Shown here: one piece after another, positions 27,305-36,682 of the stretch
Numbering within the stretch: position 1 is the first letter of the stretch
How the letters are laid out: every line of letters starts with the position of its first letter
NCBI RefSeq assembly: GCF_005116645.1
Contig: NZ_SWCM01000002.1
Coordinates: forward strand, 124,001 to 188,000
DNA from: Desulfopila sp. IMCC35006
GTDB lineage: Bacteria > Desulfobacterota > Desulfobulbia > Desulfobulbales > Desulfocapsaceae
Length of the DNA stretch: 64,000 nucleotides
Reading direction: 5' to 3'
Program-made: the position numbers and the translations under genes
The notes under the pieces: generated by a model
Seen by the model: only the letters and a program-made list of their open reading frames with translations
Told to the model about the DNA's origin: nothing
The model's database searches: none

Positions 27305-28504
27305 CTACTCCGCCCGCAAGGCCTCAACCGGATTTAGACCGGCTGCATGGCGAGCCGGGAGTACGCCGGCCAGAAGACCTATGCCGATCGCCAGGAGTTC
27401 GGCATAGACGGCATAGATCCAGGGGGTATGGGTTGGCAGGGCCGGAACAAATGTCCCCAGCAGCCAGGCGATCACCGTGCCGAGAAGAAGCCCGGCGAGT
27501 CCGCCGATTCCAGCCAGCACCGCCGCTTCGCCGATAAAGAGCCAGAGGATCTGCCGACGGTCGGCGCCGATGGCCCGCAACAGACCGATTTCCGGCGTTC
27601 GTTCATTGACGGCAATGGTCATGATGGTCACGACCCCTACCCCGCCGACCAATAGAGATATGGCCCCCAGCCCGCCGACTGCCATGGTCAAAATACCCAG
27701 TACCGACCCCAGGATCTCCAGCATCTCCTCCTGGGTGGTGATGGTAAAATCTTCGGCTCCGTGTCTGCTTTTCAGCAGTTTTTTGGCCCGTTCGGCGATG
27801 GTCTTCGATTGCAGATCGTTCTGGTACAGAAGATCGATCTCCATCAGGCTTTGCTGGTTGAAAAGACTCATCGCCCGAACCGTGGGAATATACACCGCAT
27901 CATCCAGATCAAACCCGAGCATCTGGCCCTTTGACTCCATCACCCCGACCACCCGATAGCGTTCGCCGGCAACCCTGACGATCTGGCCAAGGGGGTTGGC
28001 ATCTCGAAACAGCTCATTTTTCACCTTGCTGCCCAGCACCACAAAGGACCGGGCCGCACGGCTGTCATCCGACGGCAGAAAACGGCCTTTTGCCACCTTG
28101 ATCTGCCAGACTTTGGAGGCTGATGGGCCCGCGCCGAGTATGGTGGTCCGGCGGCTGCGCTTGGCAAATTCGACCGGTCCATTGCCCTGAATCACCGACA
28201 CCGTATCGAGCACGCCGGGGATCCGCCGCAGCGCTTCTTCGTCGGCAATGCTGAGTGGGCGGACATTGTTGATAATCGCCCCCGAGGTGCCGAGAGTGGT
28301 CGACCGGCCTGGATTTATGCCGATCAGGTTGGTGCCGAACTGGGTGAATTCAGCAAGGGTAAACTTTTGTATTCCCTCGCCGATCGAGGTCAGCAGCACC
28401 ACGGCGGCGATACCGACGCTGATGCCCAGAATGGTCAGAAAACTGCGCATGCGCTGGTCCATCAAAGAGCTGAGGGAAAGCCTGACAATGTCACGAATAA
28501 ACAT
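27305..28504 (-). CDS. MacB/FtsX-type ABC permease (second copy)
   Basis: 399-residue permease with an N-terminal transmembrane helix (RSFLTILGISVGIAAVVLLTSIG), a large periplasmic MacB_PCD domain and three C-terminal helices of the FtsX type, ending in ARHAAGLNPVEALRAE. Last gene of the operon adaptor-ATPase-permease-permease. It is homologous to the preceding permease, suggesting a heterodimer. The substrate is probably a peptide, lipoprotein or amphiphile (family knowledge). Confidence 0.88.
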   Translation of the reverse strand: MFIRDIVRLSLSSLMDQRMRSFLTILGISVGIAAVVLLTSIGEGIQKFTLAEFTQFGTNLIGINPGRSTTLGTSGAIINNVRPLSIADEEALRRIPGVLDTVSVIQGNGPVEFAKRSRRTTILGAGPSASKVWQIKVAKGRFLPSDDSRAARSFVVLGSKVKNELFRDANPLGQIVRVAGERYRVVGVMESKGQMLGFDLDDAVYIPTVRAMSLFNQQSLMEIDLLYQNDLQSKTIAERAKKLLKSRHGAEDFTITTQEEMLEILGSVLGILTMAVGGLGAISLLVGGVGVVTIMTIAVNERTPEIGLLRAIGADRRQILWLFIGEAAVLAGIGGLAGLLLGTVIAWLLGTFVPALPTHTPWIYAVYAELLAIGIGLLAGVLPARHAAGLNPVEALRAE

Positions 28505-28510
28505 GAGTTC

Positions 28511-29716
28511 TCACCGCCGTGAAAGCGAAAGTACCGGGTCGAGCCGCGCGGCGCGCATCGCCGGCAAAACCCCGAAAACAAGACCAGTGACAAGTGACAC
28601 AACCACTCCTGCCACCAGAGACCATAAAGGCATAGTGAGCGGGAATTCCGGGAATGCCCGTTCAATGCCCCAGGTACCGGCTGCCGCGACCAGCAGCCCC
28701 AGGGCCGCACCGAGAATCGACAGGATGGCCGACTCGGCCAGGAACAGGGCGATGATCTGGCCATTTCTTGCACCGATGGCTTTCAGCAGGCCGACTTCGG
28801 CACGACGCTGCGAAACGGCGATGAGCATAACATTCATGATCAGGATACCGGCCACGGCAATACTGATGGCGCCGATCCCGGTCACCGTCAGGGTCAGGGT
28901 GGTAAAGATACGATCAAAGGTTGCCAGTACCGCGTCCTGGCTGATAACGGTGACATCATCCTCGCCGTCATGCCGCGCCCGGATGATTTTCACCACCGTA
29001 TCCTTGGCCCTGGCAATGGCATCCCGGTCCACGGCCTCAATCATAATCCTGAACAGAGACGCACTGTTAAACAGCGCCTGGGCCGAAGCCACCGGAATTA
29101 TCACGATATCGCCCATATCCATCCCGATTGACTGCCCTTTTTTCGCCAGAATACCGATCACCCGAAAACGCCAGTCGCCAATGCGAACCGTCTCCCCAAG
29201 GGCCGGGGTACTGCCAAAAAGCTCCTGCTTAATCTTATATCCCAGGACGCAGACGGCGGAAGCTCGGCTGGCATCGCCCTCCGGCAGAAAGCGCCCCCCT
29301 GCCATTTCCAGCTGGCGGACCTGGAAAAGATGCGGGGTGGAACCGAGAATCGTCACCTCTCTTTCCAGTCCTGCCCTGGAAACGGGGGCGGCGCCGAGGG
29401 TAATCGGTGCCACATAGCGGATATATGAGGATCGGAGCAGGGCCGTGGCATCCTCCAGGGTCAGGTCCCGGGGGGTGATTCCCAGCAGAGGCGGCGGCCC
29501 GCCGACCGTCTCGGAGCGGCCCGGCAAAACGATGAGCAGATTGGTCCCGAGCGAGCTGAACTGGCTGATAACATAGTTGCGCGCCCCATCCCCCAGAGTC
29601 GAAAGCACCACCACCGATCCCACGCCGATAGCCATGGCCAGAAGCATCAGCAGGGTCCTGGTCGGATAGCCGACGGAGGCGCGAACGGCAAAGCGTATGA
29701 TATCGGTTATCTTCAT
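28511..29716 (-). CDS. MacB/FtsX-type ABC permease (first copy)
   Basis: 401 residues with the same layout as its downstream paralogue: helix near residues 20-40 (LLMLLAMAIGVGSVVVLSTLG), periplasmic core, three C-terminal helices, end AMRAARLDPVLSLSRR. The ATG at 29716 is preferred over upstream in-frame starts because it lies 4 bp after the ATPase stop and homology begins there. It partners the ATPase encoded immediately upstream. Confidence 0.88.
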   Translation of the reverse strand: MKITDIIRFAVRASVGYPTRTLLMLLAMAIGVGSVVVLSTLGDGARNYVISQFSSLGTNLLIVLPGRSETVGGPPPLLGITPRDLTLEDATALLRSSYIRYVAPITLGAAPVSRAGLEREVTILGSTPHLFQVRQLEMAGGRFLPEGDASRASAVCVLGYKIKQELFGSTPALGETVRIGDWRFRVIGILAKKGQSIGMDMGDIVIIPVASAQALFNSASLFRIMIEAVDRDAIARAKDTVVKIIRARHDGEDDVTVISQDAVLATFDRIFTTLTLTVTGIGAISIAVAGILIMNVMLIAVSQRRAEVGLLKAIGARNGQIIALFLAESAILSILGAALGLLVAAAGTWGIERAFPEFPLTMPLWSLVAGVVVSLVTGLVFGVLPAMRAARLDPVLSLSRR

Positions 29717-29720
29717 ACCG

Positions 29721-30434
29721 TTATTCTCGTGGCTGCTCTGCCGGGCCCTTCTCGTTAATGGACGGACAGCGATCCGACTCGATCCGGCCATCCACCATAT
29801 GGATCTGCCGCCTAGCCCGCCTGCCAAGTTCCGGATCATGGGTCACCATGATCAGCGTAATCTGCTGCCGATTGAGACTTTCCAGAATGTCGATAACCTC
29901 GTTGCCCGAGACCCGATCCAGGTTGCCGGTGGGTTCGTCGGCCAGCAGGATATGGGGCTGCATGATGGTCGCCCTGGCAATGGCCACCCGCTGCCGCTGC
30001 CCCCCCGAGAGCTGATCCGGCCGATGGCGTGCGCGATCAGTCAGGCCAAAGGCCTCGACCGCTTCCTCGACGCGTTTTTTCCTCTCTGCCACAGCCATGC
30101 CAGCGAGCATCATGGGCAGTTCGATATTTTCCGCCGCCGACATCCTCGGCACCAGGTGAAAAAACTGGAAGATGAAGCCGATCTTATGGCGGCGCAGGGC
30201 TGCCTGCTGGCTGTCGTCCAGCCTGGTCATATCCTCGCCTTCCAAAAGATATGTGCCGCTGTCCGGCCGGTCGAGCAGGCCGATCATGTTCAGTAAGGTG
30301 GACTTCCCGGATCCCGAAGGCCCCATGATCGAGACATACTCCCCGGTGTCGATATCCAGGTCAACATCACGCAGGGCGTTCACCTCTTCGTCACCCACGG
30401 TAAACACTCGTTTAATCCGGCTCAGGCTGATCAC
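29721..30434 (-). CDS. LolD/MacB-type ABC transporter ATPase
   Basis: 237 residues with Walker A GPSGSGKST, Q-loop FIFQFFHLVP, signature LSGGQRQRVAIARA, Walker B ILLADEPTG and H-loop VTHD. This is the MacB/LolD subfamily, which energises periplasmic extrusion by FtsX-type permeases. Its start overlaps the adaptor stop by 4 bp. Confidence 0.92.
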   Translation of the reverse strand: MISLSRIKRVFTVGDEEVNALRDVDLDIDTGEYVSIMGPSGSGKSTLLNMIGLLDRPDSGTYLLEGEDMTRLDDSQQAALRRHKIGFIFQFFHLVPRMSAAENIELPMMLAGMAVAERKKRVEEAVEAFGLTDRARHRPDQLSGGQRQRVAIARATIMQPHILLADEPTGNLDRVSGNEVIDILESLNRQQITLIMVTHDPELGRRARRQIHMVDGRIESDRCPSINEKGPAEQPRE

Positions 30435-31582
30435 GGTGACTCCTTGGCTCTCATCGCCGATACACCGTCCTTCAAGCCGGGTTTATCGACATTGACCACC
30501 ACCAGCTGATCTTCTTTCAATCCCGTAACGATTTCGGTAAAAGCCCAGTTGGCAAGCCCCAGGGTGACCTCAACTTCATGAACCTTCTGCTCATCAGCCA
30601 TAAAAACAAAGACCTTCCTGCCGTCAATAATAGCTTCAGTGGGGATTTGCAGCCTGTCGGGCCGACTGGCGATGATGATTTCGACATCGGCGCTGTACCC
30701 TGCCAGCAGATTTTTGAAATCATCCTTTCTGGCAAAAGAGGTCTCGACGTCAACAGTCCGGGCCTGTTTCTCCACATCAAGGACATACGGGGAAATACGT
30801 CGCACAGTCCCGGTAAATTTTTTGTCTTTAAAGGCATCAAGGCTGATTCGGCTGTCCATGCCGACGCGGACCGCCGCCGCATCCACCTCGTCGATAGGAG
30901 CAGAAATATAATAGCAGTTGTTTTCGATGAGATCGATCGCCGGAGGAGTCGGGACGCCGATGGGGGACGGGGTGACATACTCGTTCAACTCCCCTTCTAT
31001 CTTGGCAACCACGCCATTAAAGGGGGCCACAAGGCGGGTCCGGGAAAGATTTGCCCGGGCGACATCAACGCGGGCACGGCCCATGAGTTCGGTCGCCCGG
31101 GAAGCCTCGCACTGGGCCTGAAGCGACTGGGCCTGGGTGACGGTGCGATCGGTCTGCTCCGCTGAATCAACCTTGTTGCGGAAGAGCCGCTGCGCCCTTT
31201 TCGCCTGCCGGCCTGCTTCCTCCGCCGACAAACATGCGGCTCTCGCCTGAGCCTCGGCGACCGCGGCCTCGCGCTCTGTCAGGTTCAACTGGGCTATGAG
31301 GTCATCGTTCCAAATCTCCAGCAACAGGTCGCCGGTCTTCACCTGGTCCCCTTCATGGACAGGCAGACGCGCTATCTGCCCGCCAATACTCGGCGAGAGC
31401 TTGGCCCTGCGGCAGGCGTTCACGGTTCCGGCCCGGGTATTGGCGACAGTCTTTTCAATTACGCCGCGGGTCACCGGTTTGACCACCACCTCAAGGGGGG
31501 ATGGCCGGGTCTTCTGCCAGATAAAAAAAGCAATACCTGCTACAACCCCCAGGGCTACCAGCCAACGACTCAGCCTCCCCAT
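30431..31582 (-). CDS. Periplasmic adaptor (membrane fusion) protein
   Basis: 383 residues: N-terminal membrane anchor (WLVALGVVAGIAFFIWQ), a biotinyl/lipoyl-like half motif (GGQIARLPVHEGDQVKTGDLLLE), a coiled-coil hairpin rich in Ala/Glu/Arg, and beta-barrel plus membrane-proximal domains. MacA/HlyD family; it links the ABC permeases to an outer membrane channel, which is not encoded here. Start at 31582 with AAGGAG 8 bases upstream. First gene of the export operon. Confidence 0.9.
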   Translation of the reverse strand: MGRLSRWLVALGVVAGIAFFIWQKTRPSPLEVVVKPVTRGVIEKTVANTRAGTVNACRRAKLSPSIGGQIARLPVHEGDQVKTGDLLLEIWNDDLIAQLNLTEREAAVAEAQARAACLSAEEAGRQAKRAQRLFRNKVDSAEQTDRTVTQAQSLQAQCEASRATELMGRARVDVARANLSRTRLVAPFNGVVAKIEGELNEYVTPSPIGVPTPPAIDLIENNCYYISAPIDEVDAAAVRVGMDSRISLDAFKDKKFTGTVRRISPYVLDVEKQARTVDVETSFARKDDFKNLLAGYSADVEIIIASRPDRLQIPTEAIIDGRKVFVFMADEQKVHEVEVTLGLANWAFTEIVTGLKEDQLVVVNVDKPGLKDGVSAMRAKESP

Positions 31583-31665
31583 CCCTGCACTCCTTTCGGT
31601 TGATATCAATTAATTCTTTTTTAAGTTTATTCTCAAATGTGATTACGACTAAACCTCAGCTCTAT

Positions 31666-31773
31666 AGGGATATGAGATGCCCTATGCACGGGACGCCATA
31701 AACCCATCCCTGGGGGCTTGACCGCAGCCATCCAGGCTGCGGAACACCCGTGCAAAGGGCATCTCATATCCCT
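31666..31773. repeat. Dispersed palindromic repeat, full copy
   Basis: Perfect 17-bp outer arms (31666-31682 / 31757-31773, AGGGATATGAGATGCCC), then TGCACGGG/CCCGTGCA (31685-31692 / 31747-31754), a core CGGGACGCCATAAACCCATC and an inner GCAGCC/GGCTGC hairpin (31724-31740). The core and inner hairpin match the element at 48237; the outer arms are different, so each copy has its own self-complementary flanks. Confidence 0.8.
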
Positions 31774-31959
31774 CTGGACACCTACTAAGCTGAACTTTAG
31801 TGGTCATCACATCCTCAAATGGATATGCGTTGGTACTGTTCGTCTCCGATCTTACATGGTTTTAAAATCTTTTGACATGCAAGTTTCAGGACATGCATCA
31901 AACAGCACTGCCTGGGAATTAATAAAATAGCGCAATTTGTGAAATGATAGTACCTTGAT

Positions 31960-31973
31960 ATTTATTAATAAAT
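31960..31973. promoter_or_regulatory. 14-bp perfect AT palindrome upstream of znuA
   Basis: ATTTATTAATAAAT is a perfect palindrome about 230 bp before znuA. It could be a Fur/Zur-family operator by position, but it does not match a zinc box I can cite. Confidence 0.3.
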
Positions 31974-32173
31974 GTTCATAGTTAGACTGCTTGTCAACAA
32001 AAGGCACCTTGCTCTTTTCCGGCATAGAAACAGTAAGAAACAAGAACACCGATTCATAATGATGCCAGGCCGCGTAACAGGGGCCATTTGCCAGCTCGAG
32101 ATCACCTTTATCATCACGATAAGAAAAATCGCTCGAAAATGGTTTCCAAGTTTGTAACAGGATAGTAAAAGGA

Positions 32174-32190
32174 GTGTCAAACAGTGACAC
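32174..32190 (+). promoter_or_regulatory. GTGTCA-N5-TGACAC palindrome before znuA
   Basis: Dyad (32174-32179 / 32185-32190) ending 12 bp before the znuA start codon and just before its ribosome site, so either an operator or a small hairpin affecting translation. Confidence 0.35.
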
Positions 32191-32202
32191 CGGGGAGACA
32201 AC

Positions 32203-33084
32203 GTGACAACATTCTTAGGAAAAGCTATTAGAAATACGGTACTTTTAGGTACTTTTTTGGGGGGTATGCTCTTTGTTGCCCAGCAAGCAGTGGCTGCGGT
32301 CGAGGTCTTTGTCTCCATTCCGCCTCAGAAATGGCTGAGCGACAAAATTGGCGGCGAACATATCACAACCGGCGTATTGATCCAGAAAGGACAGGATCCG
32401 CATACCTTTGAGCCAACGCCCCGACAGGTAATGGCACTGACCCGTGCACAGCTCTACTTTACGGTTGGAATGGAGTTTGAAAACCAGATTATCGAGAAAC
32501 TTCGGCAGAGTTCCATGGAGCAGAAAATTGTCGATTCCACGGCCGGTATACAAAGAATCGCCCTCGTGAAACATGATCACAATCACAATCACACCGGGTT
32601 CGACCCGCATGTCTGGCTGTCGCCTGTCAATCTGAAAACCATGGCGGCCAGAATGACCAGCGCCCTGATTGGTATAGATCCGGAAAACAGCAGTGACTAC
32701 AAGGTAAACCTCGACAAGCTGAACCGGGAACTGGATGCGCTGGACAGCGATATTGCCAGCCAGCTGCAAGCCTATGCCGGGGCGACATTTTTTGTATTTC
32801 ACCCATCCTTTGGTTATTTTGCCAAAAGATATGATCTGCACCAGGAGGCGGTTGAAGTAGAGGGGAAATCCCCGACTCCGAAACAGCTTGCAAACCTCAT
32901 CGCTGAGGCGAAGGCCGATAAGGTAAAGGTTATTTTCGTGCAGCCGCAGTTCGACCCTCGCAGCGGTCAGGCGATCGCCAGGGCCATTGGCGGGGAAGTG
33001 GTTCCGCTGGACGCCCTGGCTGAAGATGTGACAGGAAATCTTAAAACTATTGCAGCGAAAATATCTGCTGCTCTGGCCCAATAG
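32203..33084 (+). CDS. znuA: Zinc ABC transporter substrate-binding protein
   Basis: 293 residues with a signal peptide (about 1-32, cleavage after AQQAVAA). Cluster A-I metal ligands are visible: the His of DPHTFEPT, the His of FDPHVWLSP and the His of FHPSFGYF, plus a short His-rich loop HDHNHNH before the second ligand, typical of zinc-binding ZnuA. The start is GTG with GGGGAGA upstream. It heads znuA-znuC-znuB. Confidence 0.93.
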   Translation: MTTFLGKAIRNTVLLGTFLGGMLFVAQQAVAAVEVFVSIPPQKWLSDKIGGEHITTGVLIQKGQDPHTFEPTPRQVMALTRAQLYFTVGMEFENQIIEKLRQSSMEQKIVDSTAGIQRIALVKHDHNHNHTGFDPHVWLSPVNLKTMAARMTSALIGIDPENSSDYKVNLDKLNRELDALDSDIASQLQAYAGATFFVFHPSFGYFAKRYDLHQEAVEVEGKSPTPKQLANLIAEAKADKVKVIFVQPQFDPRSGQAIARAIGGEVVPLDALAEDVTGNLKTIAAKISAALAQ

Positions 33085-33097
33085 CAGCAGGAGTACC

Positions 33098-33859
33098 ATG
33101 ACCGGAAAAAACGCAGCCATCGAGATCCAGGGGGTTTCTTTCCGCTACGATGAAAGGCAAATTCTTGAAGACGTTAATCTGACGATTGATCCTTACGATT
33201 CTGTCTGTATCGTCGGACCGAATGGCGGCGGAAAAACCACCCTGATCAAATTGATCATCGGCCTTCTTACGCCAAATACCGGATCAATCACCATTTTCGG
33301 TAAACGTCCGGAGGATGCGCATCGACTTATCGGCTATGTGCCGCAATTCGCCCAGTATGACCGCCAGTTCCCGATTTCGGTGCAGGAAGTGGTATGTATG
33401 GGCCGGTTGGGAAACTCCTTTACCGGCCGATACAGCCGTGAAGATAAACAAAAAACCCTCGATGCGCTGGGGGAAGTGGGCCTTGCCGGTCTGCAGGACC
33501 GTTCTTTTTCCGCACTTTCCGGCGGGCAGCGGCAAAGGGTGCTGATTGCCCGGGCCCTGGCCTCCGGCGGGAAGATACTCATATTGGATGAACCCACCGC
33601 CAATATTGACCGGGAATCGGAAACGCAATTTTTTGATCTATTGCGAGAACTGAACAAGCGGATGACCATCCTGATGGTCACCCATGAAATAGGCTTCGCT
33701 TCATCTTTTTTCAGTCGGATTGCCTGTGTTAATCGGGAAGTAATTATTCATCCGACCAGTGAACTGACCGGCAGACTTATTCGGGACATGTATGGCGGTG
33801 ACCTGCAGATGATTCGCCACGACCATAGATGCAGTGACGAAGGACATAAACATGTTTGA
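33098..33859 (+). CDS. znuC: Zinc ABC transporter ATPase
   Basis: 253 residues, Walker A GPNGGGKTT, signature LSGGQRQRVLIARAL, Walker B ILILDEPTANID. The C-terminus ends in a His/Cys-rich stretch (HDHRCSDEGHKH) that may sense zinc. ATG at 33098 with CAGGAG; the frame is open 16 codons upstream inside znuA. It overlaps znuB by 8 bp. Confidence 0.93.
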   Translation: MTGKNAAIEIQGVSFRYDERQILEDVNLTIDPYDSVCIVGPNGGGKTTLIKLIIGLLTPNTGSITIFGKRPEDAHRLIGYVPQFAQYDRQFPISVQEVVCMGRLGNSFTGRYSREDKQKTLDALGEVGLAGLQDRSFSALSGGQRQRVLIARALASGGKILILDEPTANIDRESETQFFDLLRELNKRMTILMVTHEIGFASSFFSRIACVNREVIIHPTSELTGRLIRDMYGGDLQMIRHDHRCSDEGHKHV

Positions 33860-34703
33860 TTTTTTTGCAGCACTCGGCGATCCGAATCTGCCTTTTTTTC
33901 GCTACGCGGTAATCACCGGCCTGCTCGCTGCCGTGCCTTTTGGCATTATCGGCACCTATGTGGTGGTGCGGCGAATCAGCTATATTGCGGGGGCTATTTC
34001 ACATTGCATGCTTGGCGGTGTCGGACTGGGCCTGTATCTCCAGAATGCCGTGGGAGTCACCTGGTTCGGCCCGCTGCATGGCGCAATTCTTGTCGCCCTG
34101 CTGTCGGCGGTAATTCTGGCCATGGTGAGTTCTTTTGCCAAACAGCGAGAGGACAGCGTGATCGGGGCCCTATGGTCCGCCGGCATGGCCATTGGTCTGC
34201 TCTTTATCGCCAAAACGCCGGGCTATACCGACCCGATGAGCTATCTCTTTGGTAATATACTGCTTATTACCCGCAACGATATCTTTTTTGTTCTCCTGCT
34301 GGATCTGCTCGTCGTCTGTATTGTCGGAATTTTCTACAATAAATTTTTAGCGATTTGCTTTGATAATGAATTCGCTGGATTGCGCGGTGTCCACACCAAC
34401 TTGCTGTACCTGACCCTGCTCTGCCTGACCGCCCTGACCATTGTCCTGCTGGTGCGTATTGTCGGTATCGTCATGGTAATCGCCCTGCTGACCCTGCCCG
34501 CGGCTATCGCTGGGAATTTCGCGACGAGTATCCGGCAGATGATGCTGCTTGCGGTCTTGCTCTGTGCGATTTTTATCCTGTCCGGCCTTGGCATAAGCTA
34601 CGAACTCGATCTGCCCAGTGGTCCGGTCATAATTACTATCGCCGCCGTGGTCTATCTGCTGGTATCCGTCGGGTTGAAATATCTGCCCGGCGGCAAGGCA
34701 TAA
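33852..34703 (+). CDS. znuB: Zinc ABC transporter permease
   Basis: 283-residue ABC-3 family permease with 8-9 hydrophobic helices and the family segments RRISYIAGAISHCMLGGVGLG and LVRIVGIVMVIALLTLPAAIAG. The ATG at 33852 follows GAAGGA within the end of znuC. It completes a high-affinity zinc importer. Confidence 0.93.
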   Translation: MFDFFAALGDPNLPFFRYAVITGLLAAVPFGIIGTYVVVRRISYIAGAISHCMLGGVGLGLYLQNAVGVTWFGPLHGAILVALLSAVILAMVSSFAKQREDSVIGALWSAGMAIGLLFIAKTPGYTDPMSYLFGNILLITRNDIFFVLLLDLLVVCIVGIFYNKFLAICFDNEFAGLRGVHTNLLYLTLLCLTALTIVLLVRIVGIVMVIALLTLPAAIAGNFATSIRQMMLLAVLLCAIFILSGLGISYELDLPSGPVIITIAAVVYLLVSVGLKYLPGGKA

Positions 34704-34732
34704 CTCCCGCGCCTGACTGGCACCGAGACTCG

Positions 34733-35323
34733 TCAGGAACTCTTTTCCCACTGGAAAATGCGCATAGGCGGAATGTTGCGCAGCTCGATCGAGGTGCGCC
34801 AGGGCCCCAGGAAAGGCTCGCATAATTCGGCAACCTGATCTTTCACCTGGTATGCCACAAAGCGTCCGTTGGGCGGGAGTACAGAAGACACTGCCGCAAC
34901 GATCTGCGAGCCGGTGTCGCGGCTCATGGTTGAAAAAGGGATGCCGGAGATTATTGCATCCGGGGGATCCAGATCATATTGCGCGATGATTTCTCGCAGT
35001 TCACTGGCGCTGCCCAGATGCACTATGAGCCGGTCGTCTTCAATTTTGCTTACCAACCCATGGAAATTGGGATTTATTTCGATACTGAGAAGCCTGGCCC
35101 GCTGCGGCATCGTACGCAATATTGCCCGGGTGACTCCTCCTATGCCAGGCCCTAATTCGATGATGACCCTGGCCGAAGCAACTGCAGAGGCCTGCACAAT
35201 CCGTCTCTCCAAAAATCGAGAACTTGGAATAATCGATCCGATCTCCAACGGGTGTTTTAAAAACTCCCGAAAGAAAAACAGGCGACCATTCATTTTAAAG
35301 ATGTTACCTTTCTTGTCTGGCAT
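34733..35323 (-). CDS. SAM-dependent methyltransferase, phospholipid N-methyltransferase-like
   Basis: 196 residues. The N-terminus (FFFREFLKHPLEIGSIIPSSRFLERRI) and the SAM motif ELGPGIGGVT are typical of the PmtA/KsgA-like group annotated as phospholipid N-methyltransferase or rRNA dimethylase-like. SGIPFSTM matches motif IV. The substrate is unproven. An AGGAA site precedes the ATG. Convergent with znuB. Confidence 0.8.
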   Translation of the reverse strand: MPDKKGNIFKMNGRLFFFREFLKHPLEIGSIIPSSRFLERRIVQASAVASARVIIELGPGIGGVTRAILRTMPQRARLLSIEINPNFHGLVSKIEDDRLIVHLGSASELREIIAQYDLDPPDAIISGIPFSTMSRDTGSQIVAAVSSVLPPNGRFVAYQVKDQVAELCEPFLGPWRTSIELRNIPPMRIFQWEKSS

Positions 35324-35411
35324 CGGTTTATTCCTGAGGATGTATCCTGAAGAGTCTGAGGAGAAGCCATCTTTCAGACTGGTGAGCCCTCTTTGCCGGG
35401 CAATATTCTGT

Positions 35412-35939
35412 TTAACAATCGGTAAAATCGAACTGGCTGAGATAGTTGGTTAAGAGCTGTTTCTTCTCACCGGCCAATGAAGGACAATCCTCTATGCCCT
35501 TTGCCCCTTGAAGAACCAAGGTTGAAAATACAAGGCAGGTTGGCTGCCCGCATTCCCGGCAGTTGGTTTTCGGTAAAAGCTTTAAAATCTGCATTATTTC
35601 CGGTTTTTTTGGGACATCGTATTTCGGTGTTATCCGGTGTCGATTCTCCCAGGCATCATTAATCTCATTTTTCATCCATGCCACAACTTTTTCAGCTTCA
35701 CTGGCATCCTTTAACGCATTTACGGAGATTCTGTCCGGGTGCACAGTGATAAGCCGGCCATGAATTTTAAACATAACGGAAAGTGGCGATGCGGTGAAAC
35801 CCGTGCCGCCAAGTACACTGTTCAGGTACGGAATGACTTCACTGATATCCTGTTCAAGATGGGCATAACAATTGAGGGATTGAAAGCTAGCATTACACCC
35901 TGGCCTGAACATTTCGATTCTGTATTTTTTCAGCAGCAT
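35412..35939 (-). CDS. Protein with C-terminal 4Fe-4S (FeS) domain
   Basis: 175 residues. The N-terminal 110 residues are not recognised. The C-terminus reads LPKTNCRECGQPTCLVFSTLV..IEDCP, the four-cysteine spacing (Cx2Cx4Cx16C) of the small FeS domain found in corrinoid Fe-S proteins and reductive activases. Its function is unknown; a redox or corrinoid-linked role is possible in an anaerobe with active B12 synthesis. Confidence 0.75.
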   Translation of the reverse strand: MLLKKYRIEMFRPGCNASFQSLNCYAHLEQDISEVIPYLNSVLGGTGFTASPLSVMFKIHGRLITVHPDRISVNALKDASEAEKVVAWMKNEINDAWENRHRITPKYDVPKKPEIMQILKLLPKTNCRECGQPTCLVFSTLVLQGAKGIEDCPSLAGEKKQLLTNYLSQFDFTDC

Positions 35940-36014
35940 GGCGGGTCCTGATATGTTTGTTGCGCAATATTTTAACGCAGCGTTAAATCGTTGTCTGTCC
36001 TCTTGGACAACGGG

Positions 36015-36548
36015 TTAGGCGCCTGGCTGGTCAGCTGGCCCGGGAGCGGTCTCAAATTTACTGATGATGTCGGTCACGAACCTTTCAGAGAAGCCGGCGA
36101 CAAAAGACCAAAACATCATTTTTGCATAATCGACCGATTCCCCGTGCACCGCAAAGATCGTCGAGAAGCCTTTCTTTACTTCAATACACAGCTCATTGCT
36201 ATCGGGAATAAATTTTGGAAACAGGTCTCCGCTTATGAGTGTTGAAATGAACAGCACGTAAAGCACCACCGCGAGGATTCCGCCGACGAGTGGCGACAGG
36301 CACACATATACCCACGAATTTGCCAGCAGTGCCAAATCATCTTCCGACATGAGTTTCAATCGACGCTGCAGACCAACAAAACCGCCGATAATTCCCGCCG
36401 AAAACGCCGCTATAGGCGCAGTGACGAACTTGCCTTCGGGTCTGTGGAGCGTCAAAAATGCGCCACAGATCACCAGGAGCACCAGGACCGCCAGCGCAAT
36501 TGCCAACCTGTTGCTGATTTTGCGAATAGCCTGCAATTTTTCAGTCAT
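36015..36548 (-). CDS. Membrane protein of unknown function
   Basis: 177 residues with three or four hydrophobic helices: 15-35, 43-60 (ITAPIAAFSAGIIGGFVGL-like), 78-108, and a weaker one near 148. A GGAGG site fixes the ATG. No family was recognised. The stop codon lies in a GTTAGGC-containing inverted repeat resembling a decayed integron attC, discussed under rejected items. Confidence 0.65.
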   Translation of the reverse strand: MTEKLQAIRKISNRLAIALAVLVLLVICGAFLTLHRPEGKFVTAPIAAFSAGIIGGFVGLQRRLKLMSEDDLALLANSWVYVCLSPLVGGILAVVLYVLFISTLISGDLFPKFIPDSNELCIEVKKGFSTIFAVHGESVDYAKMMFWSFVAGFSERFVTDIISKFETAPGPADQPGA

Positions 36549-36682
36549 GGGGCTCCCCCTCCAAGTGTGAGGTGGCTACTCTTCAGTTTCAAGGTCACGT
36601 CCGGCGGCGCAATCAATGCAGCATGAAAATGTAGCCCTGCCGGGATCAGTCTTCCTTTTGATTGGTGTCTTGCATATATTAT

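Larger units (their letters stand above)
31774..32202. other. Intergenic region upstream of znuA
   Basis: About 430 bp without a supported gene. A 112-codon frame on the minus strand has no ribosome site and no recognisable family. The region contains two palindromes annotated separately. Confidence 0.5.

Noticed and set aside
31852-32190. 112-residue minus-strand frame upstream of znuA
   Set aside because: No ribosome site, no recognisable domain, and it overlaps the znuA leader palindromes.
35967-36021. attC-like sequence at the stop of the membrane protein gene (GCCTAAC, CGTTGTC/GACAACG arms, GTTAAAA)
   Set aside because: The last core site breaks the GTTRRRY rule, the right spacer is too long, and no complementary GTTAGGC boundary exists upstream of the gene. 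At best a decayed site.
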